Origin: Gemmatimonadota bacterium
Lineage (GTDB): Bacteria > Gemmatimonadota > Gemmatimonadetes > Gemmatimonadales > Gemmatimonadaceae
DNA length: 64,000 bases
NCBI GenBank assembly: GCA_016182795.1
Contig: JACPFW010000037.1
Coordinates: forward strand, 1-64,000
Direction of reading: 5' to 3'
Part shown: one piece after another, positions 42,212 through 51,149 of the stretch
Layout of the letters: every line of letters starts with the position of its first letter
Numbering within the stretch: position 1 is the first letter of the stretch
Made by a program: the position numbers and the translations under genes
Notes under the pieces: generated by a model
Told to the model about the DNA's origin: nothing
Databases searched by the model: none
What the model saw: the letters and a program-made list of their open reading frames with translations, nothing else

Positions 42212-44245
42212 GTGCGACTCACGCGCCTCGCGCGCTTCGTGATCACCGCCGCCGGGATCGCGTCGCCCCTGGCGGCGCAGATATCGCCGGGGCCGCTGGC
42301 CAAGGCACACGCGTCGTTGGAAGGCGCCGCGAACTGCGTGCAGTGCCATGGGCTGCGGAAGGAACCGATGGCGCAACGCTGCCTGGCCTGCCACAAGGAG
42401 GTGGCGTGGCTCATCGACCGGGGTCGCGGACTGCATGCGAAATCGCGGACGGCGTCGACGCGCCCCTGTGCGGCGTGCCACCCCGATCACGCGGGCGAGG
42501 ACTTTGCCCTCATCGACTGGGGGCCGGGCGGGTCGGCGGGCTTTGACCATGCGCGCGCGGGCTGGGCGCTCGAGGGCAAGCACGCGCGCGCGAAATGCAC
42601 GGCCTGTCACGACGTGAAATTCCGAAAGTCGGCCGCGGCGGCGCTGTCGCCACGGCGCGGAACCGCCGGCTGGATGGGGTTGGAGACGAGCTGCATCAGC
42701 TGTCATGCCCGCGATGATGTGCACCGCGAAACTCTCGGCGCGTCGTGCGAGCGTTGCCATGACGCCGTCGACTGGACAAAGCCCGTGCGCTTTGACCATG
42801 ACAAGTCGAAATACCCTCTGACGGGGAAGCACGCGGACGTGGCGTGCGACCGCTGCCACAAGGCGGCGCGCCTTCGGCTTCGTGCCGAACCGGACGGCCG
42901 CATCATCGGGCGCTACAAACCGCTCCCCGCCGCCGAGTGCTCGGCGTGTCATGCGAATCCGCACCGCGACCGGGTGTCGGCAAAGTGCAGCACTTGCCAC
43001 ACCACGCGCGATTTCAAAGAAGTCAATCGCCGCGAGTTCAACCACGGGGCGACGCGCTATGCGCTGACCGGGCGTCACGCCGCCGTTGCCTGCGAGGGTT
43101 GCCACGGCGTCGGCCTGACGCATCGCACCCCGGCGTTTGCGCGCTGCGACAACTGCCACAAGGACGCGCACTATGGGCGCGCCACCCTCAAGAATCAGCC
43201 CGCGGATTGTGCCGCGTGCCATCAGGTTGAAGGCTTCGCGCCATCCACGTACACCGCCGAGCAGCATCGCGCTGCGCCATACGCGCTCGCCGGACGCCAT
43301 CAGACGGTCGCCTGCGTCAAGTGCCACGTCGCAGCCGACTCCGTGGTGCGCGTCGCGCCCCGACAGGTGCGTCGATGGGTGCAACTGCGTCCCGCGGCGA
43401 CAACGTGCGAGTCGTGCCATGAGAATCCACACCGCGGCGATCGTGCGCTGAAAGAACGTGATGCGCGTTGTGTGGCCTGCCACGACGAGCGCGGATGGGC
43501 ACCCAGTGCGTTCACCGCGGCGCGGCACGCGGCGCTGGGATGGCCTTTGGACGGATCGCATGCGCCGCTCTCATGCGCCCGATGTCACGTACGCCGGATG
43601 GCCCCCGCTACCCCGCCGGCCGCTGCGGGGCGCGTGACCTCGGCGCAGGTTGCGCTGCAGCTCGACGGAGGGTGCGGCGCGTGCCACCTCGACCCGCACG
43701 ACGGGCGATATTCGCCCGGCGTTGCCACGGCCCCGGCTCGTGGGTGCGTGGCCTGCCATGACGCCCGCCGCTTCGCCCCCGCCACGCTGGCGGTCGCCAG
43801 CCACACCGAGTTCGGTTTTGCGCTGGACGGTGCGCATCGCGCGGTACCGTGTCGAGACTGTCACCGTGAGTTGCGCGGCACGCCGTCGCCTCGAACGTTG
43901 CGCACGCTGAGCGACGCCCGCGTGGTGCGCCTCGCCTTTGCGGAGACGCGGCGCGGCACCTGCGCCTCATGCCACGCGGACATTCACGGCGGACAGTTCG
44001 CGGCTCGCCCGCACGCGGGTGGCTGTGACGGCTGCCACACAACGGCGCAGTGGGCCGGCGCCGCCCGATTTGTTCATGATCGCGATACGTCCTTTCCGCT
44101 GGCCGGCGCGCATTCGCGCGTTCCCTGTGCGGCGTGCCATCCGGCCGCTGCACAGTCCGGTGGAGGGACTCGCGTACAGTACCGGCCGCGGCCGACCGCG
44201 TGCGAAGGCTGCCACGCGGCAGCAGCGCTGAGGAACCGTTCATGA
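42212..44245 (+). CDS. Exported multihaem c-type cytochrome, 23 CxxCH motifs
   Basis: 677 residues from a GTG that directly abuts the previous stop. A Sec signal (RFVITAAGIASPLAAQ) leads to a chain with 23 CxxCH haem-attachment sites, from CVQCH near residue 42 to CEGCH near the end. Recurring strings such as KYPLTGKHADVACDRCH and FNHGATRYALTGRHAAVACE place extra His between haems, expected for bis-His ligation. Unlike the next gene, the spacing is irregular. It is related to the doubled-CXXCH cytochromes of anaerobic respiration and extracellular electron transfer. The location should be periplasm or outer membrane. Stop overlaps the next start (ATGA). Confidence 0.92.
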   Translation: MRLTRLARFVITAAGIASPLAAQISPGPLAKAHASLEGAANCVQCHGLRKEPMAQRCLACHKEVAWLIDRGRGLHAKSRTASTRPCAACHPDHAGEDFALIDWGPGGSAGFDHARAGWALEGKHARAKCTACHDVKFRKSAAAALSPRRGTAGWMGLETSCISCHARDDVHRETLGASCERCHDAVDWTKPVRFDHDKSKYPLTGKHADVACDRCHKAARLRLRAEPDGRIIGRYKPLPAAECSACHANPHRDRVSAKCSTCHTTRDFKEVNRREFNHGATRYALTGRHAAVACEGCHGVGLTHRTPAFARCDNCHKDAHYGRATLKNQPADCAACHQVEGFAPSTYTAEQHRAAPYALAGRHQTVACVKCHVAADSVVRVAPRQVRRWVQLRPAATTCESCHENPHRGDRALKERDARCVACHDERGWAPSAFTAARHAALGWPLDGSHAPLSCARCHVRRMAPATPPAAAGRVTSAQVALQLDGGCGACHLDPHDGRYSPGVATAPARGCVACHDARRFAPATLAVASHTEFGFALDGAHRAVPCRDCHRELRGTPSPRTLRTLSDARVVRLAFAETRRGTCASCHADIHGGQFAARPHAGGCDGCHTTAQWAGAARFVHDRDTSFPLAGAHSRVPCAACHPAAAQSGGGTRVQYRPRPTACEGCHAAAALRNRS

Positions 44246-46809
44246 CGTGGAGGACCGTCGGTGCGCTAGCCTCGCTCGTCGTCGCGTTCGCACTGCCCGC
44301 GCAGCAGCCCACGGGTGCCGCGAATCCGCACGGCCCGAACGTGGGCGCCTGCGCGCAGTGCCACAGCGCGAAGGGCTGGCGCCCCGCGCGCATCAGCCGC
44401 GCATTTGCGCACGCGCCATCGGTGTTTCCGTTGTCCGGCGCGCACGAGCGCACGGCGTGCACCGCCTGCCACGCGTCCCTCGAGTTCGGCAAGGCGCCCG
44501 TGGCCTGCGCCGAATGCCACCGCGACGTGCACAAGGCCGAGATGGGACGTGACTGTGCGCAGTGCCACACGACGCGCAGCTTCGTCGACGAAACCAATCT
44601 TCGCCGCACGCATGAACTCACGCGATTCCCCCTGCGCGGCGCACACGCCACGCTGGAGTGCGCGGCATGCCACCCGGCCGCGTCGCCAGGGCAGTCGCAG
44701 TATCGCCGGCGGCCAACCGCTTGCATTGGGTGCCATGCCAGTGCCTATCGCGCCGCCAAGGCGCCCGATCATCAGGCGGCGGGCTTCCCGCAGGACTGCA
44801 GTCAGTGCCATCGCGTCAGCACGTGGTCCGGCGGGACTTTCAACCATGCGGCGACCCGCTTTCCCCTGACGGACGCGCACGCGGCGGTGTCGTGCGACCG
44901 CTGCCATGCCGACGGCCGCTTCAAGGGGCGCCCCACCGACTGCGTCGCCTGCCACCAGACGGACTATACGTGGACCAAGACGCCGCCGCATGCGGTCTCC
45001 GGCTTCCCGACCACGTGCGCGCTCTGCCACTCGATGAAGTCGTGGACACGCGGCGTATTCAACCACGACGCCACGGCGTTCGCGCTCACCGGGGCACATC
45101 GTGCGGCGTCGTGCGCCCGCTGCCACGCCGACAACGTGTACCGCGGCAAGTCGACGGAATGTCGCAGTTGTCATCAGCCGCAGTACGCGGCGGCCGCCAA
45201 CCCGCCGCATGCGACGCTCGCGTTTCCGACCGCCTGCCTCTCCTGCCACACCACCACGGCGTGGACGGGCGGAGCCTTTGACCACTCGACCACCGCATTT
45301 GCCCTGACCGGCGCCCATCGCGCCGGGCCGTGCGCGTCGTGTCATGCCAATGGCCAGTGGCGCGGCATCGCCTCGACGTGCGCCAACTGTCACCAGGCGC
45401 AGTACGCCGCCGCCGTCAATCCGCCACATGCGAGTGCCGGCTATCCCACGACGTGCCAGCAGTGCCATTCCACGACGGCCTGGCAGGGGGCATCGTTCGA
45501 CCACAGCGCGACCGCGTTCGCCCTCACCGGCGCGCACCGCGCGGCGCAGTGCAATGACTGTCACGCCGACCGCGTCTACAAGGGCAAGAGCACCGCATGC
45601 GTGTCGTGCCACCAGGCGGCCTACGCGGCGACCACGAAACCGGCGCACGCGGCCAGCGGCATCGGTACGAACTGCACGCAGTGCCACGGCACCGCCGGGT
45701 GGGCGGGCTCGGCGTTCGACCACTCTGTCACGTCGTTTGCGCTCACCGGCGCCCATCGCGCGGTGGCGTGCGCAGGGTGCCACGGCGATGGCGTGTACAA
45801 GGGAAAGCCGTCGCTGTGCGAGAGTTGCCATCGCGCCCGGTACGACGCCACCAGCACGCCGGCGCACGCAGCGGCCGGCTTTCCGACGTCGTGCCAGTCG
45901 TGCCACACGACCACCGCGTGGGTGCCGTCGCCGTTTGACCACTCGGCCACGCAGTTCCCCCTGACCGGCGCGCACCGGGCGTCCCCCTGCGCACGCTGTC
46001 ACGGCGACAATGTGTACAAGGGAAAGAACACGGCGTGCGTGTCCTGCCACCAGCCGCAGTACGTCGCCTCGGTGCGGCCGCCGCATGCCACGCTCGCGTT
46101 CCCGACGGTGTGCGCCACGTGTCATACGACCACCGCCTGGACCGGCGCGACCTTCGATCACGCGGTGACGCGCTTTGCCCTGACCGGTGCGCACCGCGCC
46201 GTCAGCTGTGCCGGCTGCCACGGCGATGGCATCTATCGCGGCAAGCCGCTGACCTGCGCGGGCTGCCATCAGGCGCGCTTCGACGCGACGACGACCCCCA
46301 ATCACCGGTCGGCGGCCTTCCCGACGACGTGCGAGGTCTGTCACAGCACCACCGCGTGGATTCCCGGAACGTTCAACCACGCGAACACGCTCTTCCCGCT
46401 GACCGGCGCGCACACCACGCAGTCCTGCGCCTCGTGCCATGGCGACGGCGTGTATCGCGGCAAGTCGACGCTCTGCGTGAGCTGCCATCAGGCGCGATAC
46501 GACGCGACGACCAATCCCAACCATCGCGCGGCCATGTTCCCGACGGCGTGCGCGTCGTGCCACACGACGCTCCGGTGGACGGGAGCCACCTTCAACCACG
46601 ACGGCTCGTACTTCCCCATATACAGCGGCAAGCACAAGGGGCGGTGGAGCACGTGCGCCGATTGCCACACTGTCTCCACCAACTTCTCGGTGTTCTCCTG
46701 CTTTTCGTGCCACCGCCAAACGGATATGGACAAAGAGCACAAGGGACGCACCGGCTATCGCTACGACAGCGCGTTGTGCTATCAGTGCCATCCGCGAGGG
46801 ACGTCGTGA
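44242..46809 (+). CDS. Exported multihaem c-type cytochrome, 34 CxxCH motifs in a tandem tri-haem array
   Basis: 855 residues. Signal peptide TVGALASLVVAFALPAQQ. Of 34 CxxCH sites, 24 lie in eight consecutive 73-residue units (residues 186-769). Each unit has haem motifs at unit positions 1-5, 33-37 and 49-53 and single His at 17 (F-N/D-H), mostly 28 (GAH) and 65 (P-H). These three His could be the distal ligands of three bis-His haems. Six motifs precede and four follow the array. I used ATG 44242, overlapping the upstream stop. The regular array suggests an elongated haem wire; that is inference. No axial Met pattern or catalytic haem site is apparent. Confidence 0.93.
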   Translation: MTWRTVGALASLVVAFALPAQQPTGAANPHGPNVGACAQCHSAKGWRPARISRAFAHAPSVFPLSGAHERTACTACHASLEFGKAPVACAECHRDVHKAEMGRDCAQCHTTRSFVDETNLRRTHELTRFPLRGAHATLECAACHPAASPGQSQYRRRPTACIGCHASAYRAAKAPDHQAAGFPQDCSQCHRVSTWSGGTFNHAATRFPLTDAHAAVSCDRCHADGRFKGRPTDCVACHQTDYTWTKTPPHAVSGFPTTCALCHSMKSWTRGVFNHDATAFALTGAHRAASCARCHADNVYRGKSTECRSCHQPQYAAAANPPHATLAFPTACLSCHTTTAWTGGAFDHSTTAFALTGAHRAGPCASCHANGQWRGIASTCANCHQAQYAAAVNPPHASAGYPTTCQQCHSTTAWQGASFDHSATAFALTGAHRAAQCNDCHADRVYKGKSTACVSCHQAAYAATTKPAHAASGIGTNCTQCHGTAGWAGSAFDHSVTSFALTGAHRAVACAGCHGDGVYKGKPSLCESCHRARYDATSTPAHAAAGFPTSCQSCHTTTAWVPSPFDHSATQFPLTGAHRASPCARCHGDNVYKGKNTACVSCHQPQYVASVRPPHATLAFPTVCATCHTTTAWTGATFDHAVTRFALTGAHRAVSCAGCHGDGIYRGKPLTCAGCHQARFDATTTPNHRSAAFPTTCEVCHSTTAWIPGTFNHANTLFPLTGAHTTQSCASCHGDGVYRGKSTLCVSCHQARYDATTNPNHRAAMFPTACASCHTTLRWTGATFNHDGSYFPIYSGKHKGRWSTCADCHTVSTNFSVFSCFSCHRQTDMDKEHKGRTGYRYDSALCYQCHPRGTS
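44797..46548 (+). repeat. Eight tandem 219-bp units encoding tri-haem modules
   Basis: Unit starts at 44797, 45016, 45235, 45454, 45673, 45892, 46111 and 46330 each begin with a CxxCH codon set, and a partial ninth starts at 46549. The period is constant at 73 codons, with no insertions or deletions. The protein consensus is CxxCHxxxxW, F(D/N)H, FxLTGAHRA, CxxCH, Y(K/R)GK, CxxCH, PxH, FPT. Confidence 0.95.
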
Positions 46810-48398
46810 TGCGTCTCCCGTTGCCGAACCCATACGCGCGCGCAGTCCTGACCCTGATCTCCGCCATCGCGGCGCTGACGGGACCAGCCAGGGCACAGGA
46901 GACCGACACGTCCGCGTGGACCCGCATCAGTTACATCAGCGGCGCGACCATCTACCTGGAGGTCGGCCGACAACAGGGCCTCACCGAGGGGAGCACGCTC
47001 GACGTCGTCCGCGCCGGGGCAACAGTGGCGCGCGTGCGCGTCACCGCGCTGGCTTCGACGAGGGCGGCCTGTGAACTGCTTCCACCCGTCGTCGACCTGA
47101 TCGTGGGAGATTCGGTGCGCTACGTCGCACGCGTGATCCCCGCCGCTGCCACAGCGCCAAGCGCGTCGGCAAGCGCGCGCCCGACACGTCGCAGCGGATT
47201 GCGGGGCCGCATTGGAGTGCGCTACCTCGTGATCGCGCCGGAGGGCGGGGTGGGAGGGCTCACGCAGCCTGCCTACGATCTCCGGCTCGAGGGCTCCCCG
47301 ATGGTCGGCACGCCGCTTGGCGTCACCGTCGATGCCCGCGCGCAGCGCACTCGATACACCACCACGGGGGCTGCGGCGCCACGCCCGGCGCTCAACTCCA
47401 CGCGCGTCTACCAAGCGGCGCTCTCGTGGAGCCACGCCGCAAGCGGCATCCGTGTCGCCGCCGGGCGACAGCTGGCGGGGGCGCTCACATCCGTCGGACT
47501 GTTCGATGGACTTTCCGTCGATCTCGGTCGGCGACAGTGGGCGACGGGACTCTTCGTCGGCAGTCAGCCGGACGCCGTCGACTTCGGCCTTTCGAGCCAG
47601 ATTCGCGAATACGGCGCCTACGGCGAATGGCATACCGCACCCGGCGTGCGCACCATGGCTTCCGTGACGATGGGCGGTGTTGGCTCGTACGTCGGCACGA
47701 CCATTGACCGGGAATATGGATTCACGCGCGTCACGCTGACCTCGCCGCTCGTGTCGCTGTATGCGACGCAAGAACTCGACGTGAATCGCGGCTGGCGACG
47801 CGCCGCCGAGCGCGTGCCGATCACGGCAACCGCCTCGTTCGCCAGCGTGCAGGTGACGCCGACGCCGCGCTTCATCCTCTCTGGAGGCATTGACCATCGA
47901 CGCAACGCGCGCTTGTATCGCGACTACGTCGATCCAGAACAGTCGTTCGACGACGCCTTCCGTGAGGGATCGTGGGCGGGGCTCACATTCGTTGCGCCGC
48001 GTTACGCGCGCCTGAGCGTCGACCGACGCGACAGTCGCGGAGGCGGCGCCGGCAATGCCAGCTCGAACACCGTCATGGCCAGTGCCAGCGGCCTCACGCG
48101 CTGGCGCGTCGGCCTGCGCACGCGCGTCACCGCCTTTGACGGTGCGCTTGCGTCGGGACAGCTCGCGTCCGGTGCCGTGGAGATCGATCCATGGGGCGTC
48201 GTTCGCATCGAAGGCAACGGCGGCGTGCGCACTACACGCGCGACGGGATCTGTCGGCGCGGCGAATGTGTCGTGGTGGGGGGTAGATGCTGACATCACTA
48301 TCAGGCGTTCCCTGTATTTGATGCTCTCCACCTACCGTGAACGCGAGGCGGGTGCGTCGTCCATGCAGACGTACGCCGCACTCAGTTGGCGTTTCTAG
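46809..48398 (+). CDS. Probable outer-membrane beta-barrel protein of the multihaem locus
   Basis: 529 residues, starting within the previous stop (TGATG). A signal peptide (VLTLISAIAALTGPARAQ) precedes a small domain (about 35-110) with SGATIYLEVGRQQGLTEGS and a glycine-anchored beta pattern, then an Ala/Ser linker. From about residue 130 on, alternating strands with Tyr, Trp and Arg girdles continue to the terminal Phe (ALSWRF), as in outer-membrane proteins. The strand count cannot be fixed by eye. Position last in an operon of two multihaem cytochromes suggests a porin that houses or anchors them, as MtrB does for MtrA. That role is inferred. Confidence 0.72.
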   Translation: MRLPLPNPYARAVLTLISAIAALTGPARAQETDTSAWTRISYISGATIYLEVGRQQGLTEGSTLDVVRAGATVARVRVTALASTRAACELLPPVVDLIVGDSVRYVARVIPAAATAPSASASARPTRRSGLRGRIGVRYLVIAPEGGVGGLTQPAYDLRLEGSPMVGTPLGVTVDARAQRTRYTTTGAAAPRPALNSTRVYQAALSWSHAASGIRVAAGRQLAGALTSVGLFDGLSVDLGRRQWATGLFVGSQPDAVDFGLSSQIREYGAYGEWHTAPGVRTMASVTMGGVGSYVGTTIDREYGFTRVTLTSPLVSLYATQELDVNRGWRRAAERVPITATASFASVQVTPTPRFILSGGIDHRRNARLYRDYVDPEQSFDDAFREGSWAGLTFVAPRYARLSVDRRDSRGGGAGNASSNTVMASASGLTRWRVGLRTRVTAFDGALASGQLASGAVEIDPWGVVRIEGNGGVRTTRATGSVGAANVSWWGVDADITIRRSLYLMLSTYREREAGASSMQTYAALSWRF

Positions 48399-48425
48399 CA
48401 CCGCCCATCTCCCGTCATCATGCGC

Positions 48426-48474
48426 TTCACGATAAATTCCGAGCGTTGTATTTCGACGGGCGCCGTACGGCGCC
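48426..48474 (+). promoter_or_regulatory. Putative sucCD promoter with palindromic operator
   Basis: TTCACG (48426-48431), 17 bases, TATTTC (48449-48454). The expected start site falls at the left end of the perfect 16-bp palindrome GGCGCCGTACGGCGCC (48459-48474). A repressor site or a 5' hairpin would both fit. The hexamers are imperfect. Confidence 0.4.
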
Positions 48475-48498
48475 GCGAACATCTCCCTCGGAGTTCCC

Positions 48499-49644
48499 GT
48501 GAACATCCACGAATACCAGGCGAAGGAGATCCTGCACGGATTCGGCGTGCCGATTCCGGCTGGCAAGGTTGCCACAACGCCTGCAGAAGCTGAAGCGATC
48601 GCGAAGGAGTTCGGCGTCGCGGTCATGGTCAAGGCCCAGGTGCATGCCGGTGGGCGCGGCAAGGCGGGCGGCGTGAAATTCTGCAAGACGCCGGCCGAAG
48701 CCAAAGAGAAGGCCACCGCCATCCTTGGCATGCAGATCAAGGGGCTGACCGTCGAGAAGGTGCTCGTCACCGTCGCCGCCGATATCGGCAGCGAGGCGTA
48801 CGTCGGCATCATCGTCGACCGCCAGCGCAAGAAGCCGGTCTTCATGGTGTCGGCGGCCGGCGGCATCGACATCGAGCAGGTGGCGGCCACGACGCCGGAG
48901 AAGATTCTCTACCTCCCAGTGGACACCCGCTACGGCCTGCGCGGCTACGAAGCGATGCGCATGGGATTCTTCCTCTATCCCGATGCCAAGCTCGCCAAGC
49001 AGGCGGCCAAGATCATGCGGCAGCTTTACACCGCGTTCATGGCCAGCGGCTGCTCGCTCGCCGAAATCAACCCGCTCGTCGCGACGCCGACGGGTGAGCT
49101 GATCGCGGTGGACGGCAAGATGGTCATCGATGACAACGAACTCGACCGCCACGCCGACATCGAGGCGCTGCGTGACGTGTCGTCCGAGGCGGCGTCGGAG
49201 GTGGACGCCCGCAACTGCAACCTCACGTTCATCAAGCTCGACGGCAACGTCGGCTGCGTGGTCAACGGCGCCGGACTGGCGATGGCGACCATGGATCTCG
49301 TGAAGTACTACGGCGGCGAGCCGGCCAACTTCCTCGACATCGGCGGGTCGTCGAATCCGGAGAAGGTGGTGAACGCGCTGCGCATCATCACCGCCGACCC
49401 GAACGTGAAGTGCATCCTGTTCAACATTTTCGGCGGCATCACGCGCACCGATGACGTGGCCAACGGCATCGTCACGGCCACCAAGGCGAACCCGCTGAAG
49501 GTGCCGATCGTGATCCGTCTTACCGGCACCAACGAAGAGATCGCCATGAAGATCCTCACCGAGAACGGTTTCTCGGCGTCGGCTGACATGGATGAAGCCG
49601 TCGTGAAGGCCGTGGCGATGGCGAAGGGAGGACAGGCCGCGTGA
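48499..49644 (+). CDS. sucC: Succinyl-CoA synthetase (ADP/GDP-forming) subunit beta
   Basis: 381 residues, GTG start. It binds nucleotide and succinate in the TCA cycle enzyme. The protein opens with [11 protein letters not shown], continues with [16 protein letters not shown] (ATP grasp), EINPLV, and ends with [15 protein letters not shown] and [15 protein letters not shown] lies before the GTG. The stop overlaps sucD by four bases (GTGA). Confidence 0.96.
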   Translation: MNIHEYQAKEILHGFGVPIPAGKVATTPAEAEAIAKEFGVAVMVKAQVHAGGRGKAGGVKFCKTPAEAKEKATAILGMQIKGLTVEKVLVTVAADIGSEAYVGIIVDRQRKKPVFMVSAAGGIDIEQVAATTPEKILYLPVDTRYGLRGYEAMRMGFFLYPDAKLAKQAAKIMRQLYTAFMASGCSLAEINPLVATPTGELIAVDGKMVIDDNELDRHADIEALRDVSSEAASEVDARNCNLTFIKLDGNVGCVVNGAGLAMATMDLVKYYGGEPANFLDIGGSSNPEKVVNALRIITADPNVKCILFNIFGGITRTDDVANGIVTATKANPLKVPIVIRLTGTNEEIAMKILTENGFSASADMDEAVVKAVAMAKGGQAA

Positions 49645-50513
49645 GCATCTTCATCAATAAGGACACCAAGCTGGTGGTGCAGGGGATCACGGGCCGCGAC
49701 GGCTCGTTCCACACCAAGCAGGCCATCGAATACGGCACGCAGGTCGTCGCCGGCGTCACGCCGGGCAAGGGCGGCCAGATGTTCGAGGGCACGATCCCGA
49801 TCTTCAACAACGTGTATGACGCGGTCGCCAAGACCGGCGCCAACACGTCCGTGATCTACGTGCCGCCGATGGGCGCGGCTGATGCGATCATGGAGGCGGT
49901 GGACGCCGGCTGCGCGACGGTCGTGTGCATCACCGAAGGCGTGCCCGTGCTCGACATGACGAAGGTTTACCCCTTCGTGAAGGAGAAGGGCGCGCGCCTC
50001 ATTGGCCCCAACTGCCCGGGCGTCATCTCGCCAGGGGAAGCGAAGGTCGGCATCATTCCCGGACGCATCTGCATTCCGGGCAACGTCGGCGTCGTCAGCC
50101 GCTCGGGGACGCTCACCTACGAAGTCGTGTATCAGCTCACCCGCGCCGGCATCGGTCAGACGACCTGCGTCGGCATCGGCGGCGATCCGATCAACGGCAC
50201 GAACTTCATCGATTGCCTCTCGGCCTTCGAGAAGGATCCGAAGCCCAAGGCCGTGGCGATGATGGGCGAGATCGGCGGCACCGACGAGCAGGAAGCGGCG
50301 GACTTCGTCAAGAACCACATGACCAAGCCGGTCGTCGGCTTCATCGCGGGCCAGACGGCGCCTCCGGGCCGCCGGATGGGGCACGCGGGCGCGATCATTT
50401 CGGGTTCGGCGGGCACCGCCGCCGAGAAGATCGAGGCCTTCAAGGCCGCGGGCATCGGCGTCGCCGTGCGCCCGATGGACTTTGTGGAGCTGATCAAGGC
50501 GAAGCTCAAGTAG
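49641..50513 (+). CDS. sucD: Succinyl-CoA synthetase subunit alpha
   Basis: 290 residues from GTG 49641, overlapping sucC. It binds CoA and carries the phosphohistidine. Motifs are [26 protein letters not shown], the [12 protein letters not shown] region and the active-site His in [15 protein letters not shown]. With SucC it makes succinate, the substrate of the SdhCAB complex encoded at 10.8-14.2 kb. Confidence 0.97.
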   Translation: MSIFINKDTKLVVQGITGRDGSFHTKQAIEYGTQVVAGVTPGKGGQMFEGTIPIFNNVYDAVAKTGANTSVIYVPPMGAADAIMEAVDAGCATVVCITEGVPVLDMTKVYPFVKEKGARLIGPNCPGVISPGEAKVGIIPGRICIPGNVGVVSRSGTLTYEVVYQLTRAGIGQTTCVGIGGDPINGTNFIDCLSAFEKDPKPKAVAMMGEIGGTDEQEAADFVKNHMTKPVVGFIAGQTAPPGRRMGHAGAIISGSAGTAAEKIEAFKAAGIGVAVRPMDFVELIKAKLK

Positions 50514-50542
50514 TCGATCGACGCAGGACACGAGAGGGTGCT

Positions 50543-50601
50543 GTCGGCTGGCGAGGGCACGTTCCGCCTTCGCCACCGACGGTGCCCTCTGTATCTTTCT
50601 T
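50543..50601 (+). promoter_or_regulatory. Competing hairpins between sucD and ndk
   Basis: Hairpin A pairs GTCGG-c-TGGCGA (50543-50554) with TCGCCACCGAC (50570-50580). Hairpin B pairs GAGGGCAC (50553-50560) with GTGCCCTC (50582-50589) and is followed by TGTATCTTTCTT. The two share 50553-50554 and interlock, so they cannot both form as simple stems. It may be a terminator of sucCD or an attenuator for ndk. Confidence 0.4.
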
Positions 50602-50641
50602 GCTGCACGATTCCAACGACCCTCATTCCGACCGACAGACC

Positions 50642-51061
50642 ATGGCTGGCAATCGCACGCTCGCAATCATCAAGCCCGACGCCTTTGGCGCGGGGAAGGC
50701 AGGCAAGATTATCGCCCACCTCGAGGCCCAGGGATTCAAGATTATCTGCGCCCGGGTGCTGCACATGACCACCGCCGAAGCCGGCGCGTTCTACGCGGTG
50801 CACAAGGGGCGCCCGTTCTACGATGAACTCGTGACGTTCATGAGTTCCGGCCCGTGCATGCCGCTCGTGCTCGAGAAGGCCGACGCCGTCGCCGCCTACC
50901 GGGCCGCGATTGGCGCCACCGATCCCGCCGAAGCCGCCGAGGGAACGGTGCGCAAGCTGTACGCCGAGTCGAAGGGTCGGAATGCGGTCCACGGCTCCGA
51001 CTCCGACGACAACGCCCGTCACGAAGGGATGTTCTTCTTTGGTGCCGCGGCCCTGATCTAG
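50642..51061 (+). CDS. ndk: Nucleoside diphosphate kinase
   Basis: 139 residues, full length. It equilibrates NTP and NDP pools through a phosphohistidine. The active-site motif is NAVHGSDS, with LAIIKPDAFG at the N-terminus and the conserved HKGRPFYDEL. ATG 50642 was chosen since the family start follows at once; the frame open from 49925 lies in sucD. It could take the GTP or ATP made by SucCD, a known functional pairing. Confidence 0.97.
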   Translation: MAGNRTLAIIKPDAFGAGKAGKIIAHLEAQGFKIICARVLHMTTAEAGAFYAVHKGRPFYDELVTFMSSGPCMPLVLEKADAVAAYRAAIGATDPAEAAEGTVRKLYAESKGRNAVHGSDSDDNARHEGMFFFGAAALI

Positions 51062-51118
51062 CGCGAGACGGTGTAAATTGAGGGCTGCAATTGGCCTAAG
51101 TATCGGTCATTCCAGAAC

Positions 51119-51147
51119 TTGACTCACTGGCGAACACAGAGTACGTT
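51119..51147 (+). promoter_or_regulatory. Promoter of the yceD-rpmF-fab cluster
   Basis: TTGACT (51119-51124), 17 bases, TACGTT (51142-51147). The -10 ends two bases before the first ATG (51150) and eight before the second (51156). Expected initiation near 51154-51156 would give a leaderless mRNA starting at or beside ATG 51156. Confidence 0.6.
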
Positions 51148-51149
51148 AC

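Noticed and set aside
44242-46809. OmcS/OmcZ-type nanowire subunit
   Set aside because: Those subunits have six to eight haems per chain and assemble as polymers. Here the array is covalent within one chain and there is no sequence likeness I can see, so I do not use that name.
44266-46896. An 876-codon minus-strand frame with apparent repeats
   Set aside because: Its repeats mirror the tri-haem array of the plus strand. It has no start context or family match.
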